From Gammaproteobacteria bacterium (GTDB taxonomy: Bacteria; Pseudomonadota; Gammaproteobacteria; S012-40): a DNA stretch of 41,795 bases. A program made the translations under genes and the position numbers. This document shows, piece by piece, positions 1 to 8,644 of this stretch. The notes below the pieces were generated by a model that was not told where the DNA came from, did no database searches, and saw only the letters and a program-made list of their open reading frames with translations. How positions within the stretch are numbered: the stretch's first letter is position 1; each line of letters starts with the position of its first letter. The DNA is taken from contig JALUUH010000082.1 in the NCBI GenBank assembly GCA_027021445.1, positions 1 through 41,795 on the forward strand. The letters are read 5' to 3'.

Positions 1-127
1 TATAAGCCGTAAGGGATGGGATGCCAAACTGGGAAGTGATTGCGCACCCATTCCTAAGCATCATACGATATTAATAATCTATTTTTAGCCATTTGTTTTT
101 AACTATTTTTTAACAACGGAGTAAACA

Positions 128-646
128 ATGAAAAACCTTATCCAAAAACAGCGACATCCTTTATCAGCGATCTCCCTCGTTGCTTTATTGGCAATGGCTG
201 GGCCGTTATACGCTTCCGGTGATCACGCTCATGGTCATGATGACAATGATGATCACCACGAATCAGGAATGAAGCATGATCATGACTCAGAGCATGGACA
301 CGATGATCACGGGGCAGAAAACAAGATGTTTTTGAAGGAAAAAATGATCGATGGTTATAAGGTCAGCTTTCATGTGATGAAAGCAAAACCAGGAAAGGAG
401 ATGGGGGGTAGTCACGACTTTATGATTAAAGTAGAAAAAGATGGCAAGATACTCACCGATATCATTATGAACACCAAAGTGAAACATCCCAACGGCAGTT
501 CGGAAACTAAAAAAACCATGAAAATGGGTGACTGGCTAATGGCTGGATATGACTTAGGGCATAAAGGCAAGCATCAATTGATGATTTTATTTAAAACCGC
601 TGATGGTGAAAAACATAAAGGCGGGGTTTATTATTCGGAAAGGTAA
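128..646 (+). CDS. His-rich exported protein, probable metal-binding
   Basis: 172 residues. The N-terminus (hydrophobic stretch about residues 13-30, ending PLYASG) looks like a Sec signal peptide, so the product is probably periplasmic. Residues 33-62 are packed with His and Asp (HAHGHDDNDDHH and similar runs), as in proteins that buffer or bind Zn, Ni, Cu or Co. The rest is Met- and Lys-rich (MGGSHDFM, KKTMKMGDWLM) and predicted mostly beta; its layout recalls YtkA/FixH-like or CopC-like Ig folds, but that is inference. A GGAG ribosome binding site at 118-121 supports the ATG. It appears to stand alone; a 12-bp hairpin at 730-763 separates it from the convergent next gene. The metal cannot be told from sequence. 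Confidence 0.75.
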   Translation: MKNLIQKQRHPLSAISLVALLAMAGPLYASGDHAHGHDDNDDHHESGMKHDHDSEHGHDDHGAENKMFLKEKMIDGYKVSFHVMKAKPGKEMGGSHDFMIKVEKDGKILTDIIMNTKVKHPNGSSETKKTMKMGDWLMAGYDLGHKGKHQLMILFKTADGEKHKGGVYYSER

Positions 647-729
647 TAAGATCCTGCAAGTATTCGTATCCACCTACAACTCAAGATATCTTACACCTTA
701 TACGCACGATCACTTGTAGGTCTAAATTT

Positions 730-763
730 CCTCAACCTTCGGAAAATTCTTCGAAGGTTGAGG
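730..763. terminator. 12-bp perfect hairpin between convergent genes
   Basis: CCTCAACCTTCG (730-741) pairs perfectly with CGAAGGTTGAGG (752-763) across a 10-nt loop. It lies between the stop of the His-rich gene on the plus strand and the stop of the minus-strand gene at 841. The T-run after it is weak (CTTTA), while the upstream side is AAATTT, so it may act as a bidirectional terminator or an mRNA end-stabiliser. Confidence 0.6.
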
Positions 764-840
764 CTTTACCGGAGTCTGTTCGCAGAGAATTTACTCTATT
801 CTCAGTCATTGCTAAAGTCGCCGATTCATTGTCCTGCGGC

Positions 841-1521
841 TTAAAAAGCTCTCCACAACATTCGTCGCGATATTTTTTTGGCTTTTAGACTCCGGGTTAG
901 GAAAGTAGCCATATAGGTTTCATCGGTTGCGTCATAAATACCATAGCTATCTTCCAGCATAATATGCTCGTCGTTCCATATGTACGCATCATCGCTGCCA
1001 CCAACCCAATACTCAAAATCCGTAATCTCTTGATCGAGCTTAAAAGAAACAAACCAAATAGACTTTCCAGGTGCCAAGGTTTGATCAAAGGTAAAGTCGA
1101 AAGGTAAATGCCAACCAATCACTTTATTGGGGATACCATCGTTATCTGAGTCAGTAAAACCAGTTTCTGCAGCGCCGTGAAAATTGGAAGGAAAGCCATT
1201 GGTGATATTTGAGACCATGACTTCATCGTTTTTTGTATCAATACCAAAAACGACTAAGTTAGCATCATCATTGAGAAATTTCCCACCCGCTGGATAACTT
1301 TGCTGAGTGCGCCAATCAAATATTTGATAATTCGGCGGCGTCGTTACGTTGGGTGCTATCGGTGGCCCCATATTGAGCACACGAAAGTAGTAAGTAAATG
1401 TACCATCAGAATTTGCCACATAAGCCATTTTGACATCGCCTAAGGGCGTAGCATTTACTGCTGGATGATATAACATCAATGTTGAAGTAAGACTTAAAAT
1501 CAGTGTCAGTAATTTTTTCAT
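841..1521 (-). CDS. secreted protein of unknown function with a TSP3-like Asp motif
   Basis: 226 residues from ATG at 1521 (MKKLLTLILS), preceded on the minus strand by GAGGAAAAG at good spacing; an in-frame TTG two codons earlier is less likely. Residues 1-24 form a signal peptide (ending AVNATP). The mature part is rich in Asp, Asn, Gly and aromatics and includes DSDNDGIPNK, which resembles a thrombospondin type 3 or dockerin-like calcium loop. This suggests an extracellular beta-rich, calcium-stabilised protein. The basic end (KAKKISRRMLWRAF) is unlike the acidic body and could reflect a shifted or altered C-terminus. I do not recognise the family, and neighbours give no functional clue. 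Confidence 0.6.
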   Translation of the reverse strand: MKKLLTLILSLTSTLMLYHPAVNATPLGDVKMAYVANSDGTFTYYFRVLNMGPPIAPNVTTPPNYQIFDWRTQQSYPAGGKFLNDDANLVVFGIDTKNDEVMVSNITNGFPSNFHGAAETGFTDSDNDGIPNKVIGWHLPFDFTFDQTLAPGKSIWFVSFKLDQEITDFEYWVGGSDDAYIWNDEHIMLEDSYGIYDATDETYMATFLTRSLKAKKISRRMLWRAF

Positions 1522-1850
1522 AAACAACTTTTCCTCTTTAAAACAAGCTAAATACCAAGCTCATTGCTTGATTAGCCTCTTAACATTTAAAAACAAATCA
1601 CCCTGTTAATATGGGTAAAACATTCGAGTTTATAATAAGGTTACAACTCATGATCATAATTACAACAGCAAGATCAAAAAGCATAAAAACCCTATGCAGA
1701 TGAGAACACTGCTTACTATAGAAGTTCATGAAATAAATGAAAAACATAAATAAATGAAATAAATAAATGTAAATAAATGGGGTCAGACTCGACATATTGA
1801 GTTTCTGATGCTAGTCTTTCTTGTATGCGAATATTATGAGACAGAAGAGC
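1522..1850. repeat. AT-rich intergenic with four AAATAAATG copies and GGGGTCAGACTC
   Basis: No gene seen. AAATAAATG occurs at 1731-1739, 1748-1756, 1761-1769 and 1771-1779. The last copy runs into GGGGTCAGACTC (1779-1790), followed by GACATATTGAG. I associate that GGGGTCAGACTC motif with the left side of IS200/RAYT-type transposase genes in gammaproteobacteria; this is recollection, not a search. The block probably belongs to the transposase unit that follows. A short open frame here has low-complexity composition and is not called. Confidence 0.5.
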
Positions 1851-2540
1851 ATGGCAAGACTTCCCCGAATTTATGTAAAAAACCAGCCGCAACACATTAT
1901 TCAGCGTGGCAATAATCGCGAATTAATTTTTGTGGATAAGCAAGATTATATATTTTATTTGAAATGCCTTCAGGAGACGTCAAAAAGGAATGAGTTGAAC
2001 ATCCATGCCTTTGTATTAATGACTAACCATGTTCATTTATTAGTATCTCCACAGCATGAGAGCAGTATTAGCAAAGTGATGCAGTCTATTGGTCGGCGGT
2101 ATGTTCAATATTTCAACTATGCGTATGAGCGGACTGGAACCCTGTGGGAAGGCCGTTACAAAGCTACTTTAATTGATAGTGAAGCGTATTTGCTGGCCTG
2201 TATGCGCTATATAGAATTAAATCCAGTGAGAGCGAATATATCGCCGCACCCAAAAGCATACCGCTGGTCCAGTTATCATTGCAATGCATTGGGAGTGTCG
2301 TGCGAATGGTTGAAGCATCATTCGCTTTATCGGCAGCTTGGAAACGATCCTGAGGATAGGCAAAAAGCTTATCGAGCACTATTTCGAAATCGACTAACGC
2401 GAGAAACTATTGATGGCATTAGAGATGCGACGAATAAGGCATGGGTGTTGGGTTCAGATCGTTTCCAGAAAAAGATAGAAAAGCTGGCTGACAGACGCGT
2501 AGCACCTTTACCCAAAGGAAGGCAAAAAAAAAAGAAATGA
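1851..2540 (+). CDS. REP-associated tyrosine transposase (RAYT, IS200-like Y1 family)
   Basis: 229 residues from ATG 1851 (MARLPRIYV), the usual start for this family; upstream in-frame starts would add an untypical tail. Conserved blocks: HIIQRGNN at 15-22, the HUH metal-binding motif in MTNHVHLL (H60, H62), GTLWEGRYKA at 96-105, and RYIELNPVRA at 119-128. By position relative to known RAYTs, Y120 is the likely nucleophilic tyrosine. These single-strand transposases cut REP-type palindromes. The C-terminal tail is very basic (GRQKKKK). The frame is intact, so it may be active. No clean terminal inverted repeats are seen, as expected for IS200-like elements; an imperfect palindrome lies just downstream. 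Confidence 0.9.
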   Translation: MARLPRIYVKNQPQHIIQRGNNRELIFVDKQDYIFYLKCLQETSKRNELNIHAFVLMTNHVHLLVSPQHESSISKVMQSIGRRYVQYFNYAYERTGTLWEGRYKATLIDSEAYLLACMRYIELNPVRANISPHPKAYRWSSYHCNALGVSCEWLKHHSLYRQLGNDPEDRQKAYRALFRNRLTRETIDGIRDATNKAWVLGSDRFQKKIEKLADRRVAPLPKGRQKKKK

Positions 2541-2594
2541 TTTAGGCGGCTCAGAAATCTCAATTTCTTTAACAACAAATACTGGTGACTGCTA

Positions 2595-2640
2595 TTGGTT
2601 GATTTTAAGCCTGATTGCTCAGCGATCAAGCCCTAACCAA
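2595..2640. repeat. imperfect palindrome downstream of the RAYT gene
   Basis: TTGGTT (2595-2600) is complementary to AACCAA (2635-2640). Inside, GCCTGAT (2609-2615) pairs with ATCAAGC (2625-2631) with one mismatch. A bulge is needed to align the two stems. The site is 54 bases after the transposase stop and could be a REP-like substrate; only one copy is evident here. Confidence 0.35.
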
Positions 2641-2804
2641 AAACCGACCGCGCCTTTGTTGAACCAGTGTACTTCGTTAGTCACTTATGTAGCAGGCGGT
2701 GTATATTGTGCAGAGTATTCACTCCGGGAATGGTTTGCTATGCTATGCATAAAGTTAGGGTGTATGCAGAAAATAATCAACGCATTATTACTGAGCGAAA
2801 AACC

Positions 2805-3815
2805 GTGAGTTCGGTAGAAGAATTTTGGTATAAAAAAACCGCTGCCGTGCCTATTGGTTACCGATTAATGGCTACAATATTTCGGATATTGGCATTTTTG
2901 CGTCGTGTGTCATTCACATGGCTGTTTTTTAGAACATATCGCTCACCCGTTCCGGTGATTGTCGTGGGCAATATTACCGTGGGTGGTAGTGGTAAGACGC
3001 CGGTGGTTGTATGGCTGGTCAATCTATTGAAAAAGCATGATTTTAAACCCGGTATTGTGAGTCGTGGTTATGGCGGAAAAGCGGATTCCTGGCCGCAGCA
3101 AGTTCGTCCAGATAGTGATCCAAATGTAGTAGGAGATGAAGCCATATTGCTGGCGAGACGTAGCAATTGCCCAATGGCTGTGGGTCCAAATAGGCCTGCA
3201 GCGGTGAAGGCACTGCTACAGCATACGGATGTAGATATCATTATTTCAGATGATGGCATGCAGCATTATGCCTTAGAGAGGGATATTGAGATTGCTGTGA
3301 TTGACGGGCAACGACGGTTTGGCAATGGTCTGTTTTTACCTGCGGGGCCGTTGCGTGAACCGCTTTCAAGATTGCGTAAGGTGGATTTTCGAATTAATAA
3401 TGGTGGAAAACTTGAGCCTTACGAAATGCCAATGAATCTTCAAATGAATCGTGTTATCAATGTTTGTAAGCCTTCGGTCACTAAAAATATAGAAGATTTT
3501 AAGGGTAAATCAGTACATGCGGTCGCAGGTATAGGGAATCCAGGTCGGTTTTTTGATCAATTGATCAGGCAAGGCATTACTTTAATTAAGCATCCCTTTT
3601 CTGATCATCATTTATTTGCTAAGGAAGACGTATTGTTTAAAGATGAAATGCCGGTTCTTATGACCCAAAAAGATGCGGTAAAATGTGAGCGTTTTGACAA
3701 TAAAAATTTATGGTATGTTTCGGTTTCAGCGATAATGAAGCCAGAGCTAGAAAAAGGAATAATTGAAATGGTTAATAAAGTGCGTATAAACGCCAGGGGG
3801 AAACATGGATGCTAA
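2805..3815 (+). CDS. lpxK: tetraacyldisaccharide 4'-kinase
   Basis: Inner-membrane kinase that phosphorylates the 4' position of lipid A disaccharide with ATP. The open frame extends upstream to 2667, but the family normally begins just before an FWY motif, so I choose GTG 2805 ([10 protein letters not shown]), giving 336 residues, the usual length. A membrane-associated N-terminus is followed by the P-loop in [13 protein letters not shown], then GIVSRGYGG and the DDGMQH motif typical of LpxK. The end overlaps the next gene by 11 bases, implying translational coupling. lpxK followed by a Trm112-like gene and kdsB is a common proteobacterial order. msbA, often upstream, is absent; the RAYT gene lies there instead. 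Confidence 0.92.
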   Translation: MSSVEEFWYKKTAAVPIGYRLMATIFRILAFLRRVSFTWLFFRTYRSPVPVIVVGNITVGGSGKTPVVVWLVNLLKKHDFKPGIVSRGYGGKADSWPQQVRPDSDPNVVGDEAILLARRSNCPMAVGPNRPAAVKALLQHTDVDIIISDDGMQHYALERDIEIAVIDGQRRFGNGLFLPAGPLREPLSRLRKVDFRINNGGKLEPYEMPMNLQMNRVINVCKPSVTKNIEDFKGKSVHAVAGIGNPGRFFDQLIRQGITLIKHPFSDHHLFAKEDVLFKDEMPVLMTQKDAVKCERFDNKNLWYVSVSAIMKPELEKGIIEMVNKVRINARGKHGC

Positions 3816-3984
3816 ACTACTTGATATCTTAGTTTGCCCATTGTGCAAAAGTTCGCTTGTTTACAAAAAAGAGGTGCAGGAGCTTATTTGCAAAGCTGAC
3901 CGCTTAGCTTTCCCAATAAGGGATGACATTCCTGTTATGTTAGAAGAAGAAGCACGTGAATTAGATGTAGAAGAGGAAGTCTAA
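3805..3984 (+). CDS. Trm112-like small zinc-finger protein (YcaR family)
   Basis: 59 residues: begins [15 protein letters not shown], with a CPLC knuckle at residues 11-14 and the family signature around [19 protein letters not shown]. The second CxxC pair of eukaryotic Trm112 is reduced to one Cys, as usual for bacterial YcaR-type members. A strong AGGGGG ribosome site (3795-3800) sits inside the end of lpxK. The acidic C-terminus ([13 protein letters not shown]) is typical. Trm112 in eukaryotes activates methyltransferases; the bacterial role is not well fixed. The position between lpxK and kdsB is conserved in many gammaproteobacteria. Confidence 0.9.
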   Translation: MDAKLLDILVCPLCKSSLVYKKEVQELICKADRLAFPIRDDIPVMLEEEARELDVEEEV

Positions 3985-4081
3985 CTTTTGCTTCAGAGAA
4001 GGCGTTTTCGCACAGCAAGAGGGCGGCTATAGAAATAGGCAAGCGATTGAGTACGCAAACAATATAGATAGGGAGCCAAAG

Positions 4082-4861
4082 TTGAATACGTCGAGTAGTT
4101 ACACGGGTTTTACCATTATTATTCCTGCTCGTCACGGTTCAACGCGTTTACCCGCTAAACCTCTGCGTCTCGTCGCTGGTAAAACATTGTTAGAGCATGT
4201 CTATCGATGCGCGCAACAAAGCGCAGCCAGTGAGATTATTATTGCGACGGATGATGAACGCATTGAGTCTGTCGCCAAAGGCTTTGGTGCGAATGTCTGT
4301 ATGACCTCACCAGATCATCCCAGCGGTACTGATCGTTTGGCCGAGGTTGTTGCGACAAAAAATATTTCGCATGATGATATTGTTATTAATTTGCAAGGTG
4401 ATGAGCCGTTAATGCCCGCCGAGGTGATTAACCAAGTGGCGCATAACTTAGCAAACCGAGAATCTGCAAGCGCCGCTACCGTGTGTACTCCGATAACAAC
4501 AATAAAAGAATTATTTGATCCCAACGTGGTTAAGGTAGTGGTTGATGAGCATCAATATGCGCATTATTTTAGCCGCGCGCCAATCCCTTGGAATAGGGAT
4601 GCGTTTCCATTCGATGATGACGCGGTATTAGAGATTGATTCTTCTTACCAGCGACATATTGGGCTTTATGCCTATCGTTCAGGTTTTCTCACCGAATTTG
4701 TGCGTTGGCCAAAGTGCTTACTCGAAGTGACCGAATCGCTAGAACAATTACGCATACTGTGGAAAGGGCATAAGATCCATGTGGATCAAGCACTCAAAAT
4801 TCCTGGCCCTGGGGTTGATACCGAAGATGATTTGACGACAGTGAGCAAGCTTCTACAGTGA
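4082..4861 (+). CDS. kdsB: 3-deoxy-manno-octulosonate cytidylyltransferase
   Basis: Activates Kdo with CTP to CMP-Kdo for the LPS inner core, in the cytosol. 259 residues, normal for the family. The nucleotidyltransferase signature IPARHGSTRLPAKPL lies at about residues 14-28, with ATDDERI, the HPSGTDRLAE block and INLQGDEPLMP following. The start is TTG at 4082, supported by AGGGAG about 7 bases upstream; no better ATG precedes the signature. It lies 97 bases after the Trm112-like gene and is probably co-transcribed with lpxK. Confidence 0.93.
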   Translation: MNTSSSYTGFTIIIPARHGSTRLPAKPLRLVAGKTLLEHVYRCAQQSAASEIIIATDDERIESVAKGFGANVCMTSPDHPSGTDRLAEVVATKNISHDDIVINLQGDEPLMPAEVINQVAHNLANRESASAATVCTPITTIKELFDPNVVKVVVDEHQYAHYFSRAPIPWNRDAFPFDDDAVLEIDSSYQRHIGLYAYRSGFLTEFVRWPKCLLEVTESLEQLRILWKGHKIHVDQALKIPGPGVDTEDDLTTVSKLLQ

Positions 4862-4866
4862 GATGG

Positions 4867-5931
4867 CTAAAAGCGATAGATAATACCCAGAGAAGAGCTT
4901 TGCATGTTTTCGCCGAAGTCAGGAGTATATGTTTCACCATGCGCCGGGCCACCTAAGGCTGTTCTTGAGCGAGCTGCATTGTTATTGAAGGCATACAGAA
5001 TATATATTTCGGTGTTTTTAGCCATGTTTTGCGAGACTCCAAATGCAAAAAGACTGGCATTTGAATCAGGTTGATCTTGGTAATCACCGACCAAGAAACC
5101 TTGTGCTTTAAACGTCGTGTCAGATATTTTATAGGAAATACTGCTACCGTAGGCAGGTCGGTCAAATTCAGGATTGGTGTCTGATTGTAATATTTCATAG
5201 ATGGCATTAAGACTCAAGCTCGTTGAATGATATCCTCCTGCTATGCGAATGCCTGTGGTATCAATAGGGCGTCCGGTAGTGGGGTCTGTATTGACTCCAT
5301 TCTGAATTTCATAGCTCACTCCCGCATATAAGCCTTCATTATCATATAACAACGAAGTGCTGGTGACTGAATTAGAATCTCCTGCTTTATTCGTATCATT
5401 CCCCGTCGTTTGCATTAGCCGTGCTTCGAACCCATAAAATGACGGGGATATATATACCACTGAATTTCGGGCGCGCAGATCTATACTGGTCGGCCCAAGC
5501 ACGCTTACTCCTAACATGGTTCTTCTATCGGCGATAGACCAAGGCATGATATCCATTTTTTTTGCTAGTGTTTTATACGGGGTATCATAAATACCCATTA
5601 ATAAGCTGCCGTATTGATGGGATAAGCCAAGAAATCGATTGCGCGCGGAGATGCTGCCGGTTTCACCGGAGACATCAATGCCGTTTTCGAGTTGCCAGAC
5701 TGCGGTTAAATTATATCCAAGTTCTGTTTTTCCCTTAAAACCCAAACTGCTGGAATTGCTTGCAATGGTAAGATCCTCAACGGATTCATTGTTTGTAATA
5801 GAGGTGATACGATCAGCAGATAGATTGATTGTGCCGTAAATATCGATGTTGCTGGCTTGTGAATAATGCGTTAGTAAGAGTAGCGTGCTAAGTAAACCTG
5901 CTTTCCTTAAGGTTTTTAAGTTGAAATCCAT
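4867..5931 (-). CDS. Gram-negative outer-membrane porin
   Basis: 354 residues from ATG 5931 (MDFNLKTLRK), with GAGAA just upstream on the minus strand. An upstream in-frame extension to 6006 is unlikely because the signal peptide begins here (residues 1-26, ending THYSQA). The mature start SNIDIYGTINLS and blocks such as SSSLGFKGKTELGYNLTAVWQLE, RNRFLGL and GIYDTPYK are characteristic of general trimeric porins of the proteobacterial type. The last residue is Phe (IIYRF), the usual recognition signal for the BAM complex. Convergent with kdsB, with only 5 bases between stops, and divergent from ribE. Substrate preference cannot be inferred. Confidence 0.88.
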   Translation of the reverse strand: MDFNLKTLRKAGLLSTLLLLTHYSQASNIDIYGTINLSADRITSITNNESVEDLTIASNSSSLGFKGKTELGYNLTAVWQLENGIDVSGETGSISARNRFLGLSHQYGSLLMGIYDTPYKTLAKKMDIMPWSIADRRTMLGVSVLGPTSIDLRARNSVVYISPSFYGFEARLMQTTGNDTNKAGDSNSVTSTSLLYDNEGLYAGVSYEIQNGVNTDPTTGRPIDTTGIRIAGGYHSTSLSLNAIYEILQSDTNPEFDRPAYGSSISYKISDTTFKAQGFLVGDYQDQPDSNASLFAFGVSQNMAKNTEIYILYAFNNNAARSRTALGGPAHGETYTPDFGENMQSSSLGIIYRF

Positions 5932-6129
5932 GACGTTCTCAATGACTCCGTATATCAATATTGATCGATGAATGAAGATGTTCCAAGATGCCAAAGAAAA
6001 TAACATGCTGGTCGTTAATTATAAACGAAAATTATTTTCGGGCTTTCCTTCTCCCAGCTCTTTCAGTATTTCATGATATACTCCTAGGAACAGTTTCCTC
6101 TTGTGTTCACGACCCGAATGAGTTTTTTG

Positions 6130-6801
6130 ATGTTTACAGGTATTATCCAGGCTTTAGGTCATATTGAATGTGTGCTTACCCACGGTGATGATATCCGATT
6201 GAGGATCCATTCCGGTGACTTGGATATGGACTCTGTTCAACAGGGGGACAGTATCGCGGTTAGCGGTGTTTGCTTGACGGCGGTAGGGATTGAGGAAGGT
6301 GGATTTTGGGCAGATGTTTCAGCGGAAACTCTTTCGCTAACCGGTATTAAGCATTTAAAAGCGGGCAGTCTCGTTAACTTGGAAAAAGCCTTAACACTTG
6401 CGAGCCCACTGGGTGGGCATTTAGTCAGTGGTCATGTTGACGGTGTTGGTAGCATTCTTAAACGCTGGGATGATGGTCGTTCTGTGCGCTTTGAAATTCA
6501 GGCTCCAGAGGGTCTGGCGAAGTATATTGCACAAAAGGGTTCTATTTGTATCGACGGCATTAGCTTAACGGTTAACGCTGTTAAGGGCGCTGTATTTACG
6601 ATTAATATTGTGCCTCATACTTTGGAAGCCACCACCATGAGTGCTTTTAAAGCGGGTCGTCAGGTCAATCTAGAAGTAGATTTAATCGCACGATATCTAG
6701 AACGCTTAATGCTTGGTGAAAATGCTGCAAAAGCTTCTGCAAGTCCGTTAGATAAGGTGTTTTTAGCTAAGCATGGCTTTATGGGTCGAGAAAACTCATA
6801 A
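6130..6801 (+). CDS. ribE: riboflavin synthase, alpha subunit
   Basis: Dismutates two 6,7-dimethyl-8-ribityllumazine molecules to riboflavin and a pyrimidine. The start ATG 6130 gives the canonical MFTGIIQ N-terminus; the frame is open from a GTG at 6103 but those residues are not family-like. 223 residues contain two lumazine-binding repeats: VSGVCLTAV in the first half and IDGISLTVNAV in the second, with GGHLVSGHVDG between them. It starts the riboflavin block. The 198-base gap to the divergent porin holds a TATACT at 6077-6082 as a possible -10, but I see no FMN riboswitch. Confidence 0.93.
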   Translation: MFTGIIQALGHIECVLTHGDDIRLRIHSGDLDMDSVQQGDSIAVSGVCLTAVGIEEGGFWADVSAETLSLTGIKHLKAGSLVNLEKALTLASPLGGHLVSGHVDGVGSILKRWDDGRSVRFEIQAPEGLAKYIAQKGSICIDGISLTVNAVKGAVFTINIVPHTLEATTMSAFKAGRQVNLEVDLIARYLERLMLGENAAKASASPLDKVFLAKHGFMGRENS

Positions 6802-6885
6802 AATTTTCGATACTTTATCGCCTCCATGTATCTCGTGGTCACAGAGATTCAATACATCAAATTAATTAACAATGAATAAATAACA

Positions 6886-7995
6886 ATGGCATTAAGTGAA
6901 ATAAAAGATATCGTCGAAGATATTCGCCAAGGAAAAATGGTGATATTGATGGACGATGAAGACCGCGAAAACGAAGGTGATCTTATTATGGCTGCCGAAT
7001 GGGCAAGGCCTGAAGATATTAACTTTATGGCCCAATATGGTCGTGGCCTCATTTGTTTAACCCTCACACGCGAGCGTTGTGCCCAGCTTCAACTGCCTTT
7101 AATGGTATTGGATACAAATGATAAACAGGGCACTAATTTCACTCTGTCGATAGAAGCCGCAGAAGGTGTAAGCACGGGAATTTCCGCTGCAGATCGTGCA
7201 ATGACGGTCAGAAAAGCGGTCGCTCCAGGGGCAAAACCCAGTGATATAGTACAACCAGGGCATATATTTCCCATTATGGCGCAACCGGGTGGCGTATTAA
7301 GTCGAGCAGGGCATACTGAAGCAGGATGTGATCTCGCACGGATTGCAGGCCTGGAGCCAGCGAGTGTTATTGTTGAAATATTAAATGCCGATGGCTCGAT
7401 GGCGCGGCGTCCCGATTTGGAAAAATTTGCGGCCAAACACCAATTAAAAATGGGAACGATTGCCGATTTAATTGAGTATCGTGTGCGCAATGAAAAAACC
7501 ATAGAATGTGTTGCAGATTGTGAGCTTGAAACCGAATTCGGTATTTTTAAGTTACATGCATTTCGTGATAATCAAAAAGACGAATTGCATTATGCGTTGA
7601 GCAAAGGTGAGCTATCGCGTGATCAACCGGTATTGGTTAGAGTGCATATGCAAGATGATTTGAGTGATGCCTTTTCAGGTGTTGGGGAAGGTTTACCATT
7701 ACCTATACGTAAGGCGATGCAGGCTATTAGCAATGAAGGTTGTGGAGTGATTGTGTTATTGCGCAGACCTTTGAGTATCAAAGACAGCATTCTGCGAATT
7801 CGTGCGATGAAACTCAAGCAAAAAGTGGAAACAGTTTCTTCTGAAACGGTAGGGGATTTGCGTACCTATGGCGTTGGAGCGCAGATCCTATCAGAATTAG
7901 GTGTGGAAAAATTACGGATTATCGGTGCACCGAGGAAGTTGAGTGCGATTTCTGGGTTTGGGCTCAACGTCGTCGAATATGTCAGTATTGATTAA
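6886..7995 (+). CDS. ribB: DHBP synthase with a degenerate GTP cyclohydrolase II domain (RibBX type)
   Basis: 369 residues. Residues 1-200 are 3,4-dihydroxy-2-butanone-4-phosphate synthase: the acidic metal loop DDEDRENEGD at 23-32, YGRGLICL, and the GHTEAGCDLARIAG block. Residues about 205-369 align in layout with GTP cyclohydrolase II, but the zinc motif (SECLTGD followed by RCDCGxQL) is missing: VRVHMQDDLSDAF stands in its place and no cysteines follow. The EGRGIGL block is also absent. This is the RibBX arrangement known from many proteobacteria, in which the C-terminal half is not a working cyclohydrolase. A separate ribA is therefore expected elsewhere. Some tools will call this RibBA. 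Confidence 0.9.
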   Translation: MALSEIKDIVEDIRQGKMVILMDDEDRENEGDLIMAAEWARPEDINFMAQYGRGLICLTLTRERCAQLQLPLMVLDTNDKQGTNFTLSIEAAEGVSTGISAADRAMTVRKAVAPGAKPSDIVQPGHIFPIMAQPGGVLSRAGHTEAGCDLARIAGLEPASVIVEILNADGSMARRPDLEKFAAKHQLKMGTIADLIEYRVRNEKTIECVADCELETEFGIFKLHAFRDNQKDELHYALSKGELSRDQPVLVRVHMQDDLSDAFSGVGEGLPLPIRKAMQAISNEGCGVIVLLRRPLSIKDSILRIRAMKLKQKVETVSSETVGDLRTYGVGAQILSELGVEKLRIIGAPRKLSAISGFGLNVVEYVSID

Positions 7996-8034
7996 TTCAG
8001 TCATTTTTACGAGAAATACTTAAAGAGAAATATT

Positions 8035-8508
8035 ATGCGCAAAATAAAATCCTATGAAGGTGATTTAATCGTAACCGATGCTAAGTTTGGAATTGTATTG
8101 AGTCGTTTCAATAGCTTCATTGTGGAGCCGTTATTAGCGGGCGCGATAGATACCGTGGTACGTCATGGGGGGACAGAAGAGTCGATTACCGTTGTTCGTG
8201 TACCCGGTGCATTTGAACTACCTATTGCTGCCCAGCGCATGGCAGCGGCTAAAAAATATGACGTGATCATTGCTTTAGGTGCGGTCATTAGAGGCGGCAC
8301 CCCGCATTTCGAATATGTCGCAGGTGAGGCAACTAAGGGCTTATCCCAGGTATCATTAAACTATAATATTCCCATTTCTTTTGGCGTGTTAACCGTTGAT
8401 ACGATTGAACAAGCGATAGAACGTGCAGGAACCAAAGCGGGAAATAAAGGCGCGGAGGCTGCTTTGTCAGCGATTGAAATGGTTAATTTATTGAGTCAAT
8501 TAAAATAG
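8035..8508 (+). CDS. ribH: 6,7-dimethyl-8-ribityllumazine synthase
   Basis: Condenses DHBP with the ribitylamino-pyrimidine to give lumazine, usually as an icosahedral 60-mer or pentamer. 157 residues, the standard length. Visible signatures: [12 protein letters not shown] near the N-terminus, [10 protein letters not shown] in the middle, and [15 protein letters not shown], which carries the catalytic His of the family. It follows ribBX by 39 bases and has a purine-rich ribosome site. The order ribE-ribB-ribH-nusB is conserved in gammaproteobacteria. Confidence 0.95.
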   Translation: MRKIKSYEGDLIVTDAKFGIVLSRFNSFIVEPLLAGAIDTVVRHGGTEESITVVRVPGAFELPIAAQRMAAAKKYDVIIALGAVIRGGTPHFEYVAGEATKGLSQVSLNYNIPISFGVLTVDTIEQAIERAGTKAGNKGAEAALSAIEMVNLLSQLK

Positions 8509-8644
8509 TCTCTGTTGTCACCATTGTTAAATTTTTCTTCTTACAGCAGTGGTAGAAAGTTGAAATAATTTTACCGACAGAACGTTATGGCTTGGTTTCG
8601 ATACCTGCCGATTTACAGATGCAACATCTATGAGGTTAAATTGA

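Noticed and set aside
2-88. Open frame from the window edge ending at TAG 86-88
   Set aside because: Could be the C-terminus of an upstream gene, but 28 codons without recognisable features are too little to call.
1598-1795. Minus-strand open frame of 65 codons
   Set aside because: Low-complexity translation of the AT-repeat region; no ribosome site or neighbours to support it.
2667-2804. N-terminal extension of lpxK
   Set aside because: Cys-rich, not family-like; GTG 2805 gives the normal LpxK length.
6007-6129. FMN riboswitch upstream of ribE
   Set aside because: The conserved GGGGTGAAATTCCCCACCGG-type blocks are absent.
7089-7502. Antisense open frame of 137 codons inside ribB
   Set aside because: Shadow of a well-conserved coding region; no ribosome site or family features.
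7500-7995. Frameshift or pseudogene in the second half of ribB
   Set aside because: The frame is open to the end and the pattern fits the known RibBX class, so it is divergence rather than damage.
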